The notes under the pieces are model-generated. The model searched no databases, was not told the DNA's origin, and worked only from the letters and a program-made list of their open reading frames with translations. From Vallitalea guaymasensis (lineage in GTDB: Bacteria > Bacillota > Clostridia > Lachnospirales > Vallitaleaceae): 64,000 nucleotides of DNA. This document shows, piece after piece, positions 15,459 to 24,785 of the stretch. A program made the translations under genes and the position numbers. The stretch lies in the NCBI RefSeq assembly GCF_018141425.1, contig NZ_CP058561.1, positions 4,340,001 to 4,404,000 on the forward strand, written 5' to 3'. The number at the start of each line of letters is the position of its first letter. The first letter of the stretch is position 1.

Positions 15459-16955
15459 ATGTATAAACTATTATTAGTTGATGATGAAAGTATTGTAAGA
15501 GAGAGTATAAGTAAATTGATTAATTGGGAGAAATATAATATAAGTCTTATTGGAAGTTGTTCTAATGCTATTGAAGCGATAGATATAGCAAAGAAAAATG
15601 AAATAGATATTATTATTACTGATATCAAAATGCCTGTGATGAGTGGTATAGAACTTATAAAGAATGTAAAAGGATTGGGTATTGATTGTGAGTTCATTAT
15701 TTTATCAGGTTATAATGAATTTGAATTCGCAAAAAATGCAATGCAGGAGAACGTGAAGCATTATATTTTGAAGCCTTGTAGTGAAAAGGAGATAGAAGAG
15801 GCATTATTGAAAACTATCTCAGATATCAATAGTAAAAGAATGATAGAGAAGAAAATGGAGGCACAACAATTTGTACAACATATCTTTTTGCAGCAATTCA
15901 TAAATCTGGTATTACAGAATAAAGAGCCAGACCTAGAAATGGAACATTGGCTTAATATATTATTCTCTGATTATGATAAATTATTTTGGGTCAGCTTCAA
16001 TTGGGATGAGGATGTTAATAATCCAGAGGGTGTTTATGATAGCTTTTTAGAATTTGCTGAGTCAACTTCATCTACAGTCATTTCATCAGTAATGAAAATA
16101 AATAATACTCTAGGCTGTTTCTACTTTTCTACAAAGGATGAATTACCTTACAATGAACTTACATTTTTGCAAAAAAGACTATTGGAGCAATTAGGCAGCA
16201 TGCCTGTACTTAACAAGGTCATAAAATGCTCACCTAATGAGTTATGCGGTATTATCACTAAAATATACAAAAAATCATCATACTATCTAATTATCAATAG
16301 AGATGGTATAAGTCGATGTGATATAAAGGGAGCATATAATGATGTGGATATTGCGCATATTCATGAGCAGTTTGTGAAATATATTACAAAAGGTGATAAG
16401 AGTAGCATAAAAGATCATATCCAATCCTTGTTCTACAAATATGATAGAAATTTTTCGGTTATGGTATGTACAAAATTATTAATAAAATATTCATCTGCAG
16501 GTCTACTTGATACTAAGCATTTGACAAGTGTCTTGAATCAAGTCTATGCAATAGATGATACAGATGAAGTAATAGTTATTCTGAACAACATTATATGTAG
16601 CTTGATTGTAGAAAATAAAGATGAGAATTTTGTAGATAAAATAACTAAATATATTGATGAACACTTAGATGATTCAAATCTTACTTTGAAGTGGTGTGCA
16701 AAGGAATTGGTTTTCCTTAATGAAGATTATATCAGCAGAGCATTCACTAAGCAGGTAGGTCAGAATTTTACATCTTACCTTAATCACAAACGTATTGAAA
16801 GAGCTAAGAATCTTATAAGCTTAATGAGCGAAGATGAGAAGATATATACGGTTGCAGAGAAAATAGGATTAGGACATAATCCACAATATTTCAGTAAGAT
16901 TTTTAAAAAAAGTACAGGATATACACCAAAGGAATATAAGGAATTGTATAATTAA
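15459..16955 (+). CDS. YesN-type response regulator (REC plus AraC HTH)
   Basis: A 498-residue regulator. The N-terminal receiver domain begins YKLLLVDDES, with the phosphorylated Asp in IIITDIKMPVMSG and the conserved Lys in KHYILKPCSEKE. A long middle region is followed by an AraC-type double helix-turn-helix (KWCAKELVFLNEDYISRAFTKQVGQNF, then AEKIGLGHNPQYFSKIFKKSTGYTPKEYK). The start ATG follows GGGAGG. Cognate to the preceding kinase; the likely target is the promoter of the importer genes about 370 bases downstream. Confidence 0.94.
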   Translation: MYKLLLVDDESIVRESISKLINWEKYNISLIGSCSNAIEAIDIAKKNEIDIIITDIKMPVMSGIELIKNVKGLGIDCEFIILSGYNEFEFAKNAMQENVKHYILKPCSEKEIEEALLKTISDINSKRMIEKKMEAQQFVQHIFLQQFINLVLQNKEPDLEMEHWLNILFSDYDKLFWVSFNWDEDVNNPEGVYDSFLEFAESTSSTVISSVMKINNTLGCFYFSTKDELPYNELTFLQKRLLEQLGSMPVLNKVIKCSPNELCGIITKIYKKSSYYLIINRDGISRCDIKGAYNDVDIAHIHEQFVKYITKGDKSSIKDHIQSLFYKYDRNFSVMVCTKLLIKYSSAGLLDTKHLTSVLNQVYAIDDTDEVIVILNNIICSLIVENKDENFVDKITKYIDEHLDDSNLTLKWCAKELVFLNEDYISRAFTKQVGQNFTSYLNHKRIERAKNLISLMSEDEKIYTVAEKIGLGHNPQYFSKIFKKSTGYTPKEYKELYN

Positions 16956-17049
16956 TGTCGGATTTGTACACAAAACACCACATGTTTGTTTATTTATATA
17001 AATATTTATATCAGATATTATATATATATAGCAAGCAAGGGTGAATGAA

Positions 17050-17175
17050 ATGTCTATGAATGATATGTGTAAGGATAGTGAAATGGAAGTTGATAATTAT
17101 GGTTAAGGGAACTTACGGTTGCGTTGATAAGGGAGAAATGCCTATCTCCCATTTAGATATAAGAAGCCTTAACTA
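17050..17175 (+). promoter_or_regulatory. Leader of the sugar importer: short uORF and hairpin
   Basis: The gap between regulator and binding-protein gene holds an 18-codon ORF (17050-17106, AAGGG 9 bases upstream, encoding MSMNDMCKDSEMEVDNYG). It is followed by an imperfect stem-loop: outer GTTAAGG/CCTTAAC (about 17102-17108 with 17167-17173) and inner GGGAGA/TCTCCC (17131-17150). The outer stem begins at the uORF stop codon. No T tract follows. It may be a 5' UTR control element; no known riboswitch class was recognised. Confidence 0.35.
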
Positions 17176-17329
17176 ATATCAAATGTTTGTTTTATGCCTA
17201 TATCTCATATTAAACAATAATTTACCCACGAAACATGGTAGATATCTATAAACATGATTCACCCTAGGAGATAAGTTGCTAATGATGGTATGAAAATATT
17301 AATTGATTAAAAACATGGAGGATCAGATA

Positions 17330-19015
17330 ATGAAAAACAAGAAAAGCTGTTTATTAATACTATTATTAATAGTTAGTATGGTACTATCTGCATGTGGTAC
17401 ATCAAATAGCAAACCAAAGGATAACGAATCCGATAAGAATACGGCAACTCAAGATTCTGAAGCAATGACACCTTTGGGTAAATACCCTGAAATGGTAACT
17501 ATAAACGTAGCGAAAACTATTGCAGCTAATCCTAATCTAGTTGATGGACAAACTCCAGAAGATAATATCCTACTAGACTGGATTCGTAATGAATTAAATA
17601 TTGATGTAAAAGTTGCATGGCAAGCAGAAGGAAGCGAATATAATAATAAGCTTTCATTAAACATTGCAGCAGGAGCTTTACCAGATATGTTCATTATTCC
17701 TGCAGAAAACTATTTAACATTCAGACAAATGGTAGATAATGATTTATTAGCAGATTTAACTGATATATATGATAAATGTGCTGGTGAATATATGAAGAGT
17801 ACATATGAGTCATACAATGGTAAAAACCTAGAGCCTTTAACTATTGATGGAAAATTAAGAGCTATCTCTAGTGCCAGCTTAGGTTATGGACACAACATTC
17901 TATGGTTACGTAAAGACTGGATGGACAAACTTGGGTTAGAAGAACCTAAGTCAATTGAAGACCTTCAACATGTTTTAAAAGAGTTCATTGAAAAAGACCC
18001 AGGAAATAATGGAGCTGGTAATACAGTTGGTTTAGCATTAAGTGCAGTAAAACCTGTTGGGGGATATGCTAACCAATACGGAGCAGAACCAATATTCCAT
18101 AGTTTAGGAGCTTATCCAGCACAATGGATGCAAGATGAGAACGGAAAAATCTATTATGGTTCAACAGCACCTGAAGTAAAAGAAGGTTTAAAAGTTTTAA
18201 GAGATATGTATAGTGAAGGTTTGATCGATAAGCAATTCTTAACACGTCTTGGAACTGGTGAAACAGAAGCATTATTAACTTCTGGATTATCAGGAGCGTA
18301 TTTTGGACCTTGGTGGTCAGTGCCTGGTGATATAATCAAAACAGATCCAAATGCTGAATTTATTCCAGTAAATGCACCACTTGATGCCAATGGAAAATTC
18401 AATCACCTTAATCCATCACCAACAGGTGACTTATTAGCAATTAACAAGAACTTCAAGAATCCAGAAGCATTATTAAAGATCGTAAACTTATCATTTGATA
18501 TGTATAGAGGTTTTAACGTAGAAGGAAACAAAGCAATTCAACCACTTATTGATAAAGGTATCAGTAGAGTAGCTTTATTCCCAACAGGAAACTTTAATAT
18601 TGATTATTATGATGTAGTACCTAAGTTAGGTAAATTGACTAAAGGTCTTATTGAAACTGGAGAATTACATGAAGATGAAACTACATCAGATTATGACAGA
18701 GCTCAAGCTCAATATGCAAAAGATTATGTAGATGGCGTTAATAAAGATAAAAATCATTTTAAAGCATATGAGAGAAGATATTTATCATCTAATATTTTAG
18801 ATACACCAGAAAACAATCCAGTTGATGCAGCATACTGTTATACAACTGAATCATCTGCAAGATTAAAGCCTACACTTGACAAATTGGAAGATCAAATGTT
18901 CTTACAAATCATTATTGGTGAAAAACCACTTGATTATTTTGATGAATTCGTAGAACAATGGTACAAGTTAGGTGGAGATGTATTAACTAAAGAAGTAGAA
19001 GATATCTTGAAATAA
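17330..19015 (+). CDS. Extracellular solute-binding lipoprotein of a CUT1-type importer
   Basis: A 561-residue family 1 binding protein of the long LplA/YtcQ type. A lipoprotein signal peptide ends in LSAC with the lipidated Cys22, followed by a Ser/Asp/Asn-rich linker. The mature protein contains PDMFIIPAENYLTFRQMVDNDLLADLTD, characteristic of this subfamily. The start at 17330 follows GGAGGATC. It probably binds an oligosaccharide or uronide-containing glycan fragment for the two permeases downstream, under control of the upstream kinase/regulator pair. Substrate cannot be told from sequence. Confidence 0.92.
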   Translation: MKNKKSCLLILLLIVSMVLSACGTSNSKPKDNESDKNTATQDSEAMTPLGKYPEMVTINVAKTIAANPNLVDGQTPEDNILLDWIRNELNIDVKVAWQAEGSEYNNKLSLNIAAGALPDMFIIPAENYLTFRQMVDNDLLADLTDIYDKCAGEYMKSTYESYNGKNLEPLTIDGKLRAISSASLGYGHNILWLRKDWMDKLGLEEPKSIEDLQHVLKEFIEKDPGNNGAGNTVGLALSAVKPVGGYANQYGAEPIFHSLGAYPAQWMQDENGKIYYGSTAPEVKEGLKVLRDMYSEGLIDKQFLTRLGTGETEALLTSGLSGAYFGPWWSVPGDIIKTDPNAEFIPVNAPLDANGKFNHLNPSPTGDLLAINKNFKNPEALLKIVNLSFDMYRGFNVEGNKAIQPLIDKGISRVALFPTGNFNIDYYDVVPKLGKLTKGLIETGELHEDETTSDYDRAQAQYAKDYVDGVNKDKNHFKAYERRYLSSNILDTPENNPVDAAYCYTTESSARLKPTLDKLEDQMFLQIIIGEKPLDYFDEFVEQWYKLGGDVLTKEVEDILK

Positions 19016-19029
19016 TATATAGACAAAAC

Positions 19030-19063
19030 ATATTAATCGCCTATAAGATTAGGCGGTTAATAT
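19030..19063 (+). terminator. Intercistronic hairpin between binding protein and permease
   Basis: A 13-bp stem (about 19030-19042 with 19051-19063, one G-U) and an 8-base loop, with no clear T tract. Such hairpins often stabilise the binding-protein mRNA or cause partial termination so that less permease is made. Confidence 0.55.
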
Positions 19064-19150
19064 TATAATAGGGTAGAAATTAAATAAAAATTTATATAAA
19101 TATCCTTGGTTGTCTATGATGGTGTAATAAAATATTAGGAGGAACATATT

Positions 19151-20041
19151 TTGAGAAGCAAGGTTAATCAATTATATTATCATGCTATGTTATTGCCAGG
19201 GATGGTAGCATTAATTATTTTCAGCATCATTCCTATGGGTGGAATAATCATGGCTTTCCAGAACTTCCAACCTGCAAAAGGGATTTTACATTCTGATTTT
19301 ATAGGATTGGACAATTTTAAACGTATATTATTATTGCCTGATGCAAAACAAATATTTTTCAATACAATAATAATTGCCGTAGCTAAAATACTTATAGGAA
19401 TGATTGTTGCTGTTGCATTTGCTCTTCTATTGAATGAATGTAGAATATTAATATTTAAAAGAGCAGTACAAACTATTGTGTACTTACCTCATTTCTTGTC
19501 ATGGGTAATATTGGCAGTTATGTTCAGTAACATTTTCTCATATACAGGAATAGTGAATCAAGTAGTAACATTTTTTGGTGGCGAACCATCAATGTATCTG
19601 GTTAGTAATAAATGGTTCAGGTCCATTATGATTGGTGGAGATGTTTGGAAAAACTTTGGTTATAACGCAATCATCTATGTTGCAGCCATGACCAGTATTG
19701 ATCCTACACTCTATGAAGCAGGAGATATTGATGGGGCGACTCGTTGGCAGAAAATCAAAAGTATAACGATACCAGGTATTTTACCAACTATTATCTTGAT
19801 GACAACCCTTAACATGGGTAAGGTAATGAACGCTGGTTTTGAACAGATTTTCAACATGTATAGTCCTTTGGTATATGAAACTGGTGATATTATAGATACA
19901 TATGTTTATAGAGTTGGTTTAGTAAATCTGCAATACAGTTTTGGTACAGCAGTAGGTTTATTAAAATCAGTAATCAGCTTTGTAATGTTGTTCGTATCAT
20001 ATAAATTGGCAGCTAAGTATTCGGATTATAGAATTTTCTAG
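19151..20041 (+). CDS. ABC sugar importer permease (LplB/UgpA type)
   Basis: A 296-residue inner-membrane permease of the binding-protein-dependent family, with six predicted membrane helices. The EAA loop that contacts the ATPase reads YEAGDIDGATRWQKIKSITIPGI. The start is TTG with AGGAGG 7 bases upstream. It pairs with the next gene; the stop is followed by 11 bases and another AGGAGG. No ATPase is encoded in the cluster, so a shared MsmX-like ATPase from elsewhere is expected. Confidence 0.93.
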   Translation: MRSKVNQLYYHAMLLPGMVALIIFSIIPMGGIIMAFQNFQPAKGILHSDFIGLDNFKRILLLPDAKQIFFNTIIIAVAKILIGMIVAVAFALLLNECRILIFKRAVQTIVYLPHFLSWVILAVMFSNIFSYTGIVNQVVTFFGGEPSMYLVSNKWFRSIMIGGDVWKNFGYNAIIYVAAMTSIDPTLYEAGDIDGATRWQKIKSITIPGILPTIILMTTLNMGKVMNAGFEQIFNMYSPLVYETGDIIDTYVYRVGLVNLQYSFGTAVGLLKSVISFVMLFVSYKLAAKYSDYRIF

Positions 20042-20052
20042 GAGGAACAAAA

Positions 20053-20934
20053 ATGAGAAAAAAAATTACAACCGCTGATATTATTATAGGTATCATCCTC
20101 ATTTTATGTGCTTTTTCCTGTTTAATGCCTATACTTAATACTATTGCCATATCTTTTAGTGATAGAACCAGTGCAGCATTAGGAAAAGTATATTACCTGC
20201 CAGTTAATTTCACAATGGCAGCTTATGAGGCTATGATACATGAGAGTCAATTTATAGTATCATTCTTCAATTCAATATATAGAGTTTTATTAGGTGTGTC
20301 AATTAATATGTTGCTTTCAATATTGATGGCATATCCACTATCTAAGAGTACAAAAGCTTTTAAATACAAGAAAGTATATATGTGGATAATAATTGTTACC
20401 ATGATGTTCAATGGTGGTTTAGTTCCTACATTCTTAGTTATTAAGAATCTAGGTCTAATGGATACAATATGGTCATTAGTTCTACCAACTGCTGTTCCAG
20501 TATTTAATGTAATACTTCTGATGAACTTCTTTAAAGGTGTACCTAATTCATTAGAAGAAGCAGCTGAAGTGGATGGAGCTAATCCAATGCAGATTTTATG
20601 GAAAATCTTCGTACCTATTTCAAAGCCAGCTTTGGCTACAATTGCATTGTTTGCTATAGTAGCTCATTGGAATGCATTCTTTGATGGTAAGATATATATT
20701 AACTCTCCATCAAAATTACCATTACAGACATATATTCAATCCTTGACAGTTGATTTGAATCCTGAAAGAATGGCTAACATGACGCCAGAACAGATTGAGC
20801 GACAAATGGCAATGTCTAGTTTAACCTTCAACTCAGCTAAGGTTATTGTTTCCATGGTACCTATACTACTCATATATCCGTTTATACAGAAGTATTTTGT
20901 AACTGGAATTGTTGTAGGAGCCGTTAAAGAATAA
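20053..20934 (+). CDS. ABC sugar importer permease (LplC/YtcP type)
   Basis: A 293-residue second permease subunit. The EAA loop is LEEAAEVDGANPMQILWKIFVPISKP. The N-terminus begins KITTADIIIGIILILCAFSCLMP with the first membrane helix, and the C-terminus FVTGIVVGAVKE is typical of the YtcP/LplC subfamily. It follows the first permease with tight spacing, and a terminator closes the operon just downstream. Confidence 0.94.
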   Translation: MRKKITTADIIIGIILILCAFSCLMPILNTIAISFSDRTSAALGKVYYLPVNFTMAAYEAMIHESQFIVSFFNSIYRVLLGVSINMLLSILMAYPLSKSTKAFKYKKVYMWIIIVTMMFNGGLVPTFLVIKNLGLMDTIWSLVLPTAVPVFNVILLMNFFKGVPNSLEEAAEVDGANPMQILWKIFVPISKPALATIALFAIVAHWNAFFDGKIYINSPSKLPLQTYIQSLTVDLNPERMANMTPEQIERQMAMSSLTFNSAKVIVSMVPILLIYPFIQKYFVTGIVVGAVKE

Positions 20935-20952
20935 AATTATATTTAATTATTG

Positions 20953-20993
20953 AAATAAGGTATTGATATTATATACACAATACCTTATTTTGA
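20953..20993 (+). terminator. Intrinsic terminator of the importer operon
   Basis: A perfect 13-bp inverted repeat (20953-20965 with 20978-20990) with a 12-base loop; the T-rich 3' arm leads into a short T stretch. Confidence 0.7.
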
Positions 20994-21024
20994 TTTAAAA
21001 TAAATTATAGAAAGGAAGATTAAT

Positions 21025-21786
21025 ATGAAAATAGATTTACACGTACATGCTAAGGAACGTTCAGCTTGTAGTATAGCAAGTGAAAAGGAACATATAGAAT
21101 CCGCAATTAGATTTGGATTGGATGGATTGGTTTTTACAGACCATAACAGGATTTCTTCAAAAGAACATATAGATGAATTAAACAAGAAATATAAGCCATT
21201 CAGAATATATAGTGGAATTGAAATCACTATAAAAGATAAAGGTGAAGATATCTTGGTTATTGGTATTAATGATAAGATATTGGAAGAGAAAGACTGGTCA
21301 TATGAAGAACTATACAAATATGTAAAAGAAAATAATGGATTCATAGCATTAGCCCATCCATATAGATATAAAGACTATGTAAATGTAGACATAGAAAATT
21401 ACATACCAGATGCTATAGAGATTCATTCAACCAATATAGGTAAAGATGATGAGCAGAATATCAAAAATCTAGCAAAAAGGTTAAATACTAGATTAATAAC
21501 TAATTCTGACGGACATGATTCCAAACATGTTGGCATTTATCATAATGATTTGGATTATACACCAGAAGATGATGCTGAATTAGTTGAGATATTGAAGGCA
21601 GGTAAGTATACATGCGAACCAAGTAGCGTGAGAGTAAAGATATTCAATGAAAAAGTGAAAAAGCAAGAAGAAATAATAAGAAAACTCATTAAAGAAGGTA
21701 AGGATAAAAAATATTATCAAGAAACTACAGGAAATTGGGAAGGTCAATTTGATAGAGTTGCAATGGGTAAATCTTATGAAATATAA
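21025..21786 (+). CDS. PHP-domain metal-dependent phosphoesterase
   Basis: A 253-residue PHP superfamily protein. Metal-binding motifs are visible in order: DLHVHAKER near the N-terminus, FTDHNRIS, ALAHPYRY, and NSDGHDSKH near residue 170. It lacks the polymerase and histidinol-phosphatase extensions. Such proteins hydrolyse phosphoesters of nucleotides or sugars with two or three metal ions; the substrate is not predictable. An AAGGAAG ribosome binding site precedes the ATG. It is framed by terminators on both sides, so it is probably transcribed alone. Confidence 0.85.
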   Translation: MKIDLHVHAKERSACSIASEKEHIESAIRFGLDGLVFTDHNRISSKEHIDELNKKYKPFRIYSGIEITIKDKGEDILVIGINDKILEEKDWSYEELYKYVKENNGFIALAHPYRYKDYVNVDIENYIPDAIEIHSTNIGKDDEQNIKNLAKRLNTRLITNSDGHDSKHVGIYHNDLDYTPEDDAELVEILKAGKYTCEPSSVRVKIFNEKVKKQEEIIRKLIKEGKDKKYYQETTGNWEGQFDRVAMGKSYEI

Positions 21787-21827
21787 TTTATAAGTTTATA
21801 GATAATTATATATTAATTAAAGTATTA

Positions 21828-21872
21828 AGAGCTTTTTATTAACCAGAGTACGTTAATAGAAAGCTCTATTTT
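21828..21872 (+). terminator. Intrinsic terminator
   Basis: A 16-bp stem (21828-21843 with 21852-21867, one G-U), an 8-base loop, and a following T-rich run. Confidence 0.8.
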
Positions 21873-22021
21873 GTATTTATAATTTAATAATAAATCTTAG
21901 CTTTTTGTTAAATATATTTAATTATTATGTTAAAGTTATTGTATTCTATTGAAAAACTAAGATAATTTTATTATCATATTATTTATAGATTATCAATAAA
22001 TTTTAGGAAGAAGGATTTAAT

Positions 22022-22753
22022 ATGGATTCAAGAATGAAATGGTTAGCTGAGGATAAAATAGCTCATAGGGGATATCATAATAGCAGATATCCAGAGAATT
22101 CAATGGGAGCTTTCAAAAGAGCCATAGATCATGGATTTTCAATTGAGTTGGACATACATATGTTATCGGATGGAGAGATAGTTGTTTATCATGATGATAA
22201 TTTAAAGAGAGTCACAGGTGTAGATAAGGATATAGAAAAATGTACATATGAAGAGATAAAAAATCTTAAGTTGTTAGATTCTAATGAAAACATTCCTTTA
22301 TTCAAAGATGTATTAAATGAAGTAAATGGAAAAGTAGGTATTATGATAGAATTGAAGACCAGGGGTAAGGCTGGACCTTTGGAAGAAAAGACATATGAAA
22401 TGCTAAAAAACTATAAAGGAAGATATATAATACAATCCTTCAATCCTTTTTCCGTGGCATGGTTTTATAAAAATGCACCAGAGATTGTCAGAGGTCAGCT
22501 TTCGGGATACTTCAAAGATGATGATCTATCACTTGTATCTAGGGTATTGCTAAGAAACTATCTGTTGAATTTCTTGAGTAAACCTGATTTCATTAACTAC
22601 GATATTAATTATCTACATAGATTGCCGATAAAATTAATAAGATGTAAAGGCAAGTTTGTCTTTGGGTGGACAGCTAGGAGTAAGACGGAGTTTTGTGATG
22701 CATTGAATAGATGTGAAAATGCTGTGTTTGAAGATTTTAATCCTTGTGAGTGA
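22022..22753 (+). CDS. Glycerophosphodiester phosphodiesterase
   Basis: A 243-residue cytoplasmic GDPD-family enzyme (no signal peptide). The catalytic signature is complete: HRGYHNSRYPENS near the N-terminus, ELDIHMLSDGEIVVYHDD with the metal ligands and second His, and MIELKTRG. It hydrolyses glycerophosphodiesters to glycerol-3-phosphate and an alcohol, normally to recycle phospholipid head groups. Because glycerophosphoinositol is one such substrate, a loose tie to the inositol genes far downstream is possible but not shown. Terminators on both sides suggest a single-gene transcript. Confidence 0.9.
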   Translation: MDSRMKWLAEDKIAHRGYHNSRYPENSMGAFKRAIDHGFSIELDIHMLSDGEIVVYHDDNLKRVTGVDKDIEKCTYEEIKNLKLLDSNENIPLFKDVLNEVNGKVGIMIELKTRGKAGPLEEKTYEMLKNYKGRYIIQSFNPFSVAWFYKNAPEIVRGQLSGYFKDDDLSLVSRVLLRNYLLNFLSKPDFINYDINYLHRLPIKLIRCKGKFVFGWTARSKTEFCDALNRCENAVFEDFNPCE

Positions 22754-22769
22754 ACCCACTACCAATCAA

Positions 22770-22794
22770 AGCTAGAATTATCTAGCTTTTTTTC
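22770..22794 (+). terminator. Intrinsic terminator
   Basis: AGCTAGA (22770-22776) pairs with TCTAGCT (22781-22787) across a 4-base loop, followed by a run of T. From here to about 23086 I see only AT-rich sequence without a gene. Confidence 0.88.
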
Positions 22795-23086
22795 AATTTT
22801 AATAAATGATCTTATAAAAATTCTCATATAAAAAGTAAAAAGGTATACTACTTTTATTCTGCTCTAATAAAGTAATAGAGTAGTAAATTAACAAAGAATT
22901 GTAAAAATCTAGGTATGGTTAATTTATCAAAATATGTTCAGCTATTAAGTTAATAATAGTTATTAATTTATAAAGTAATTTAATCTAAATAAGATGTTAC
23001 TATATTAAAAATATTCTTGAAAATATTACCCTGTCACCTCTTTATCATGGTAAAACTCTAACTTATAATAGAAATTTCAAAAAATA

Positions 23087-23172
23087 TTGATTATATTCTT
23101 GGGATGGTTTACAATTTAATTAGACACTAAAAAAAGATTATTTACAAAGAGGAAAATACTATTTTGTAAATA
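23087..23172 (+). promoter_or_regulatory. hut operon promoter and inverted-repeat operator
   Basis: TTGATT (23087-23092), a 17-bp spacer and TACAAT (23110-23115) form a plausible promoter. Downstream, TATTTACAAA (23139-23148) and TTTGTAAATA (23163-23172) form a perfect 10-bp inverted repeat with a 14-bp spacer, inside the predicted 5' UTR. Its symmetry fits a dimeric repressor site that would block transcription of hutH. No hut regulator is encoded next to it. Confidence 0.55.
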
Positions 23173-23225
23173 TAACGGCAAAACATTTCTAAAGAATATA
23201 CTAAAAAATAAGTGGGGTGTTTTTA

Positions 23226-24752
23226 TTGGATACTGTTTATGTTGACGGAAATAATTTAACATTAGAAGAAGTAGTAAATGTTGCTAGACACAACAAAAAG
23301 GTTGGTATTTCAAAAGAAGCAATAGAAAAGGTCAATAAATCAAGGAAATATGTTGATGAAATAGTTGACAAAGAGAAGATTGTATATGGAATCACAACTG
23401 GTTTTGGTAAATTTAGTAATGTAGTTATCTCAAAAGATCAAGTGGAAAATCTCCAATCAAGTTTAATAAAAAGTCATGCTTGTGGTGTTGGGAATCATTT
23501 TCCTATTGAAACTGTCAGAGCAATTATGCTCCTTAGAGTTAATGCACTTACAAAAGGTTATTCAGGTATAAAGCTTACAACACTTAATACATTAGTAGAA
23601 ATGATTAATAAGGGAGTTCATCCAGCTATTCCAGAAAAAGGTTCTCTTGGCTCAAGTGGTGATTTGGCACCTCTAGCCCATATGGTATTAGTTATGTTAG
23701 GAGAAGGGGAAGCATACTATAAAGGTGAGTTGCTAAGTGGTAAAGAGGCTATGAATCAAGCTGGTATAGAGCCAATTAGTCTAAGTGCAAAAGAAGGTCT
23801 AGCATTAATTAATGGAACTCAAGTACTTACGGCAGTAGGTGCACTAGCTACATATGATGCAATAAAACTTGCAAAACTGTCAGATGTATCAGCTTCTCTT
23901 ACTTTTGAAGCCTTAAGAGGTATTACAGATGTTTTTGATGAAAAAGTACATCTGTTAAGAAATCATATAGGTCAAATGAAATGTTCCAAAAACATGTTGA
24001 AAATATTGGAAGGTAGTAATCTTACAACAAGACAAGGGGAAATAAAAGTACAGGATCCTTACTCCTTACGATGTGTCCCACAGATACATGGTGCAAGTAA
24101 GGATGCAATAAATTATGTACTTGATAAGGTTAATAAAGAGATAAATGCAGCAACTGACAACCCATTAATATTCCCAGACGAAGATGAAGTCATATCATGC
24201 GGTAATTTTCATGGTCAGCCTATGGCGTTAGCCTTTGATTTTCTTGGTATTGCACTTGCTGAACTAGCTAATTCGGCTGAAAGAAGAATAGAAAGATTAG
24301 TTAATCCTAATCTAAGCTGCTTGCCAGGATTTTTAACAGAGCATGGCGGACTTAACTCAGGTTTTATGATAGCTCAATATACAGCGGCTTCACTGGTTTC
24401 TGAAAATAAAGTGTTAGCTCATCCTGCAAGTGTTGATTCTATACCATCCTCAGCTAATCAAGAAGATCATGTAAGTATGGGATCTATAGCTGCTAGAAAA
24501 GCAAGAGATATACTCTATAATACTACAAGAGTCATTGCGATAGAGCTACTAGCGGCTTCACAAGCATTAGAATTCAGGGAAGGTAAAACATTAGGAAAAG
24601 GTACAAAAGTAGCATATGAATTAGTTAGAACAGAAGTAGATAAATTGATGGAAGATAGAATCATGTATGTGGACATTGAAAAAATTATCGCTTTAGTTAC
24701 AAGCAATAAAATGATTGATGAAGTAGAAGTGCGTATCGGAGAATTGCTGTAG
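23226..24752 (+). CDS. hutH: Histidine ammonia-lyase
   Basis: About 508 residues; converts histidine to urocanate and ammonia. The MIO cofactor site reads GSLGSSGDLAPL with the tripeptide Ser143-Ser144-Gly145, where most family members have Ala-Ser-Gly. The N-terminal YGITTGFGKFS and the C-terminal SANQEDHVSMG segment are diagnostic. The TTG at 23226 was chosen because GGGGTG lies 7 bases upstream; a GTG at 23217 overlaps that site. First gene of a five-gene operon that contains the complete tetrahydrofolate route from histidine to glutamate. Confidence 0.95.
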   Translation: MDTVYVDGNNLTLEEVVNVARHNKKVGISKEAIEKVNKSRKYVDEIVDKEKIVYGITTGFGKFSNVVISKDQVENLQSSLIKSHACGVGNHFPIETVRAIMLLRVNALTKGYSGIKLTTLNTLVEMINKGVHPAIPEKGSLGSSGDLAPLAHMVLVMLGEGEAYYKGELLSGKEAMNQAGIEPISLSAKEGLALINGTQVLTAVGALATYDAIKLAKLSDVSASLTFEALRGITDVFDEKVHLLRNHIGQMKCSKNMLKILEGSNLTTRQGEIKVQDPYSLRCVPQIHGASKDAINYVLDKVNKEINAATDNPLIFPDEDEVISCGNFHGQPMALAFDFLGIALAELANSAERRIERLVNPNLSCLPGFLTEHGGLNSGFMIAQYTAASLVSENKVLAHPASVDSIPSSANQEDHVSMGSIAARKARDILYNTTRVIAIELLAASQALEFREGKTLGKGTKVAYELVRTEVDKLMEDRIMYVDIEKIIALVTSNKMIDEVEVRIGELL

Positions 24753-24785
24753 ACATATTTATTATTATATTAAGGGGATGGTTTA

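Noticed and set aside
22795-23086. Possible RNA element or gene in the long gap before the hut promoter
   Set aside because: Only AT-rich sequence with short chance repeats; no riboswitch consensus, ORF with ribosome binding site, or stable hairpin.
23652-23660. Ser-Ser-Gly instead of Ala-Ser-Gly at the HutH cofactor site, as a possible inactive or novel lyase
   Set aside because: The family pattern allows Ser, Ala or Cys at that position and all other HutH motifs and the full pathway are present, so it is an ordinary variant.
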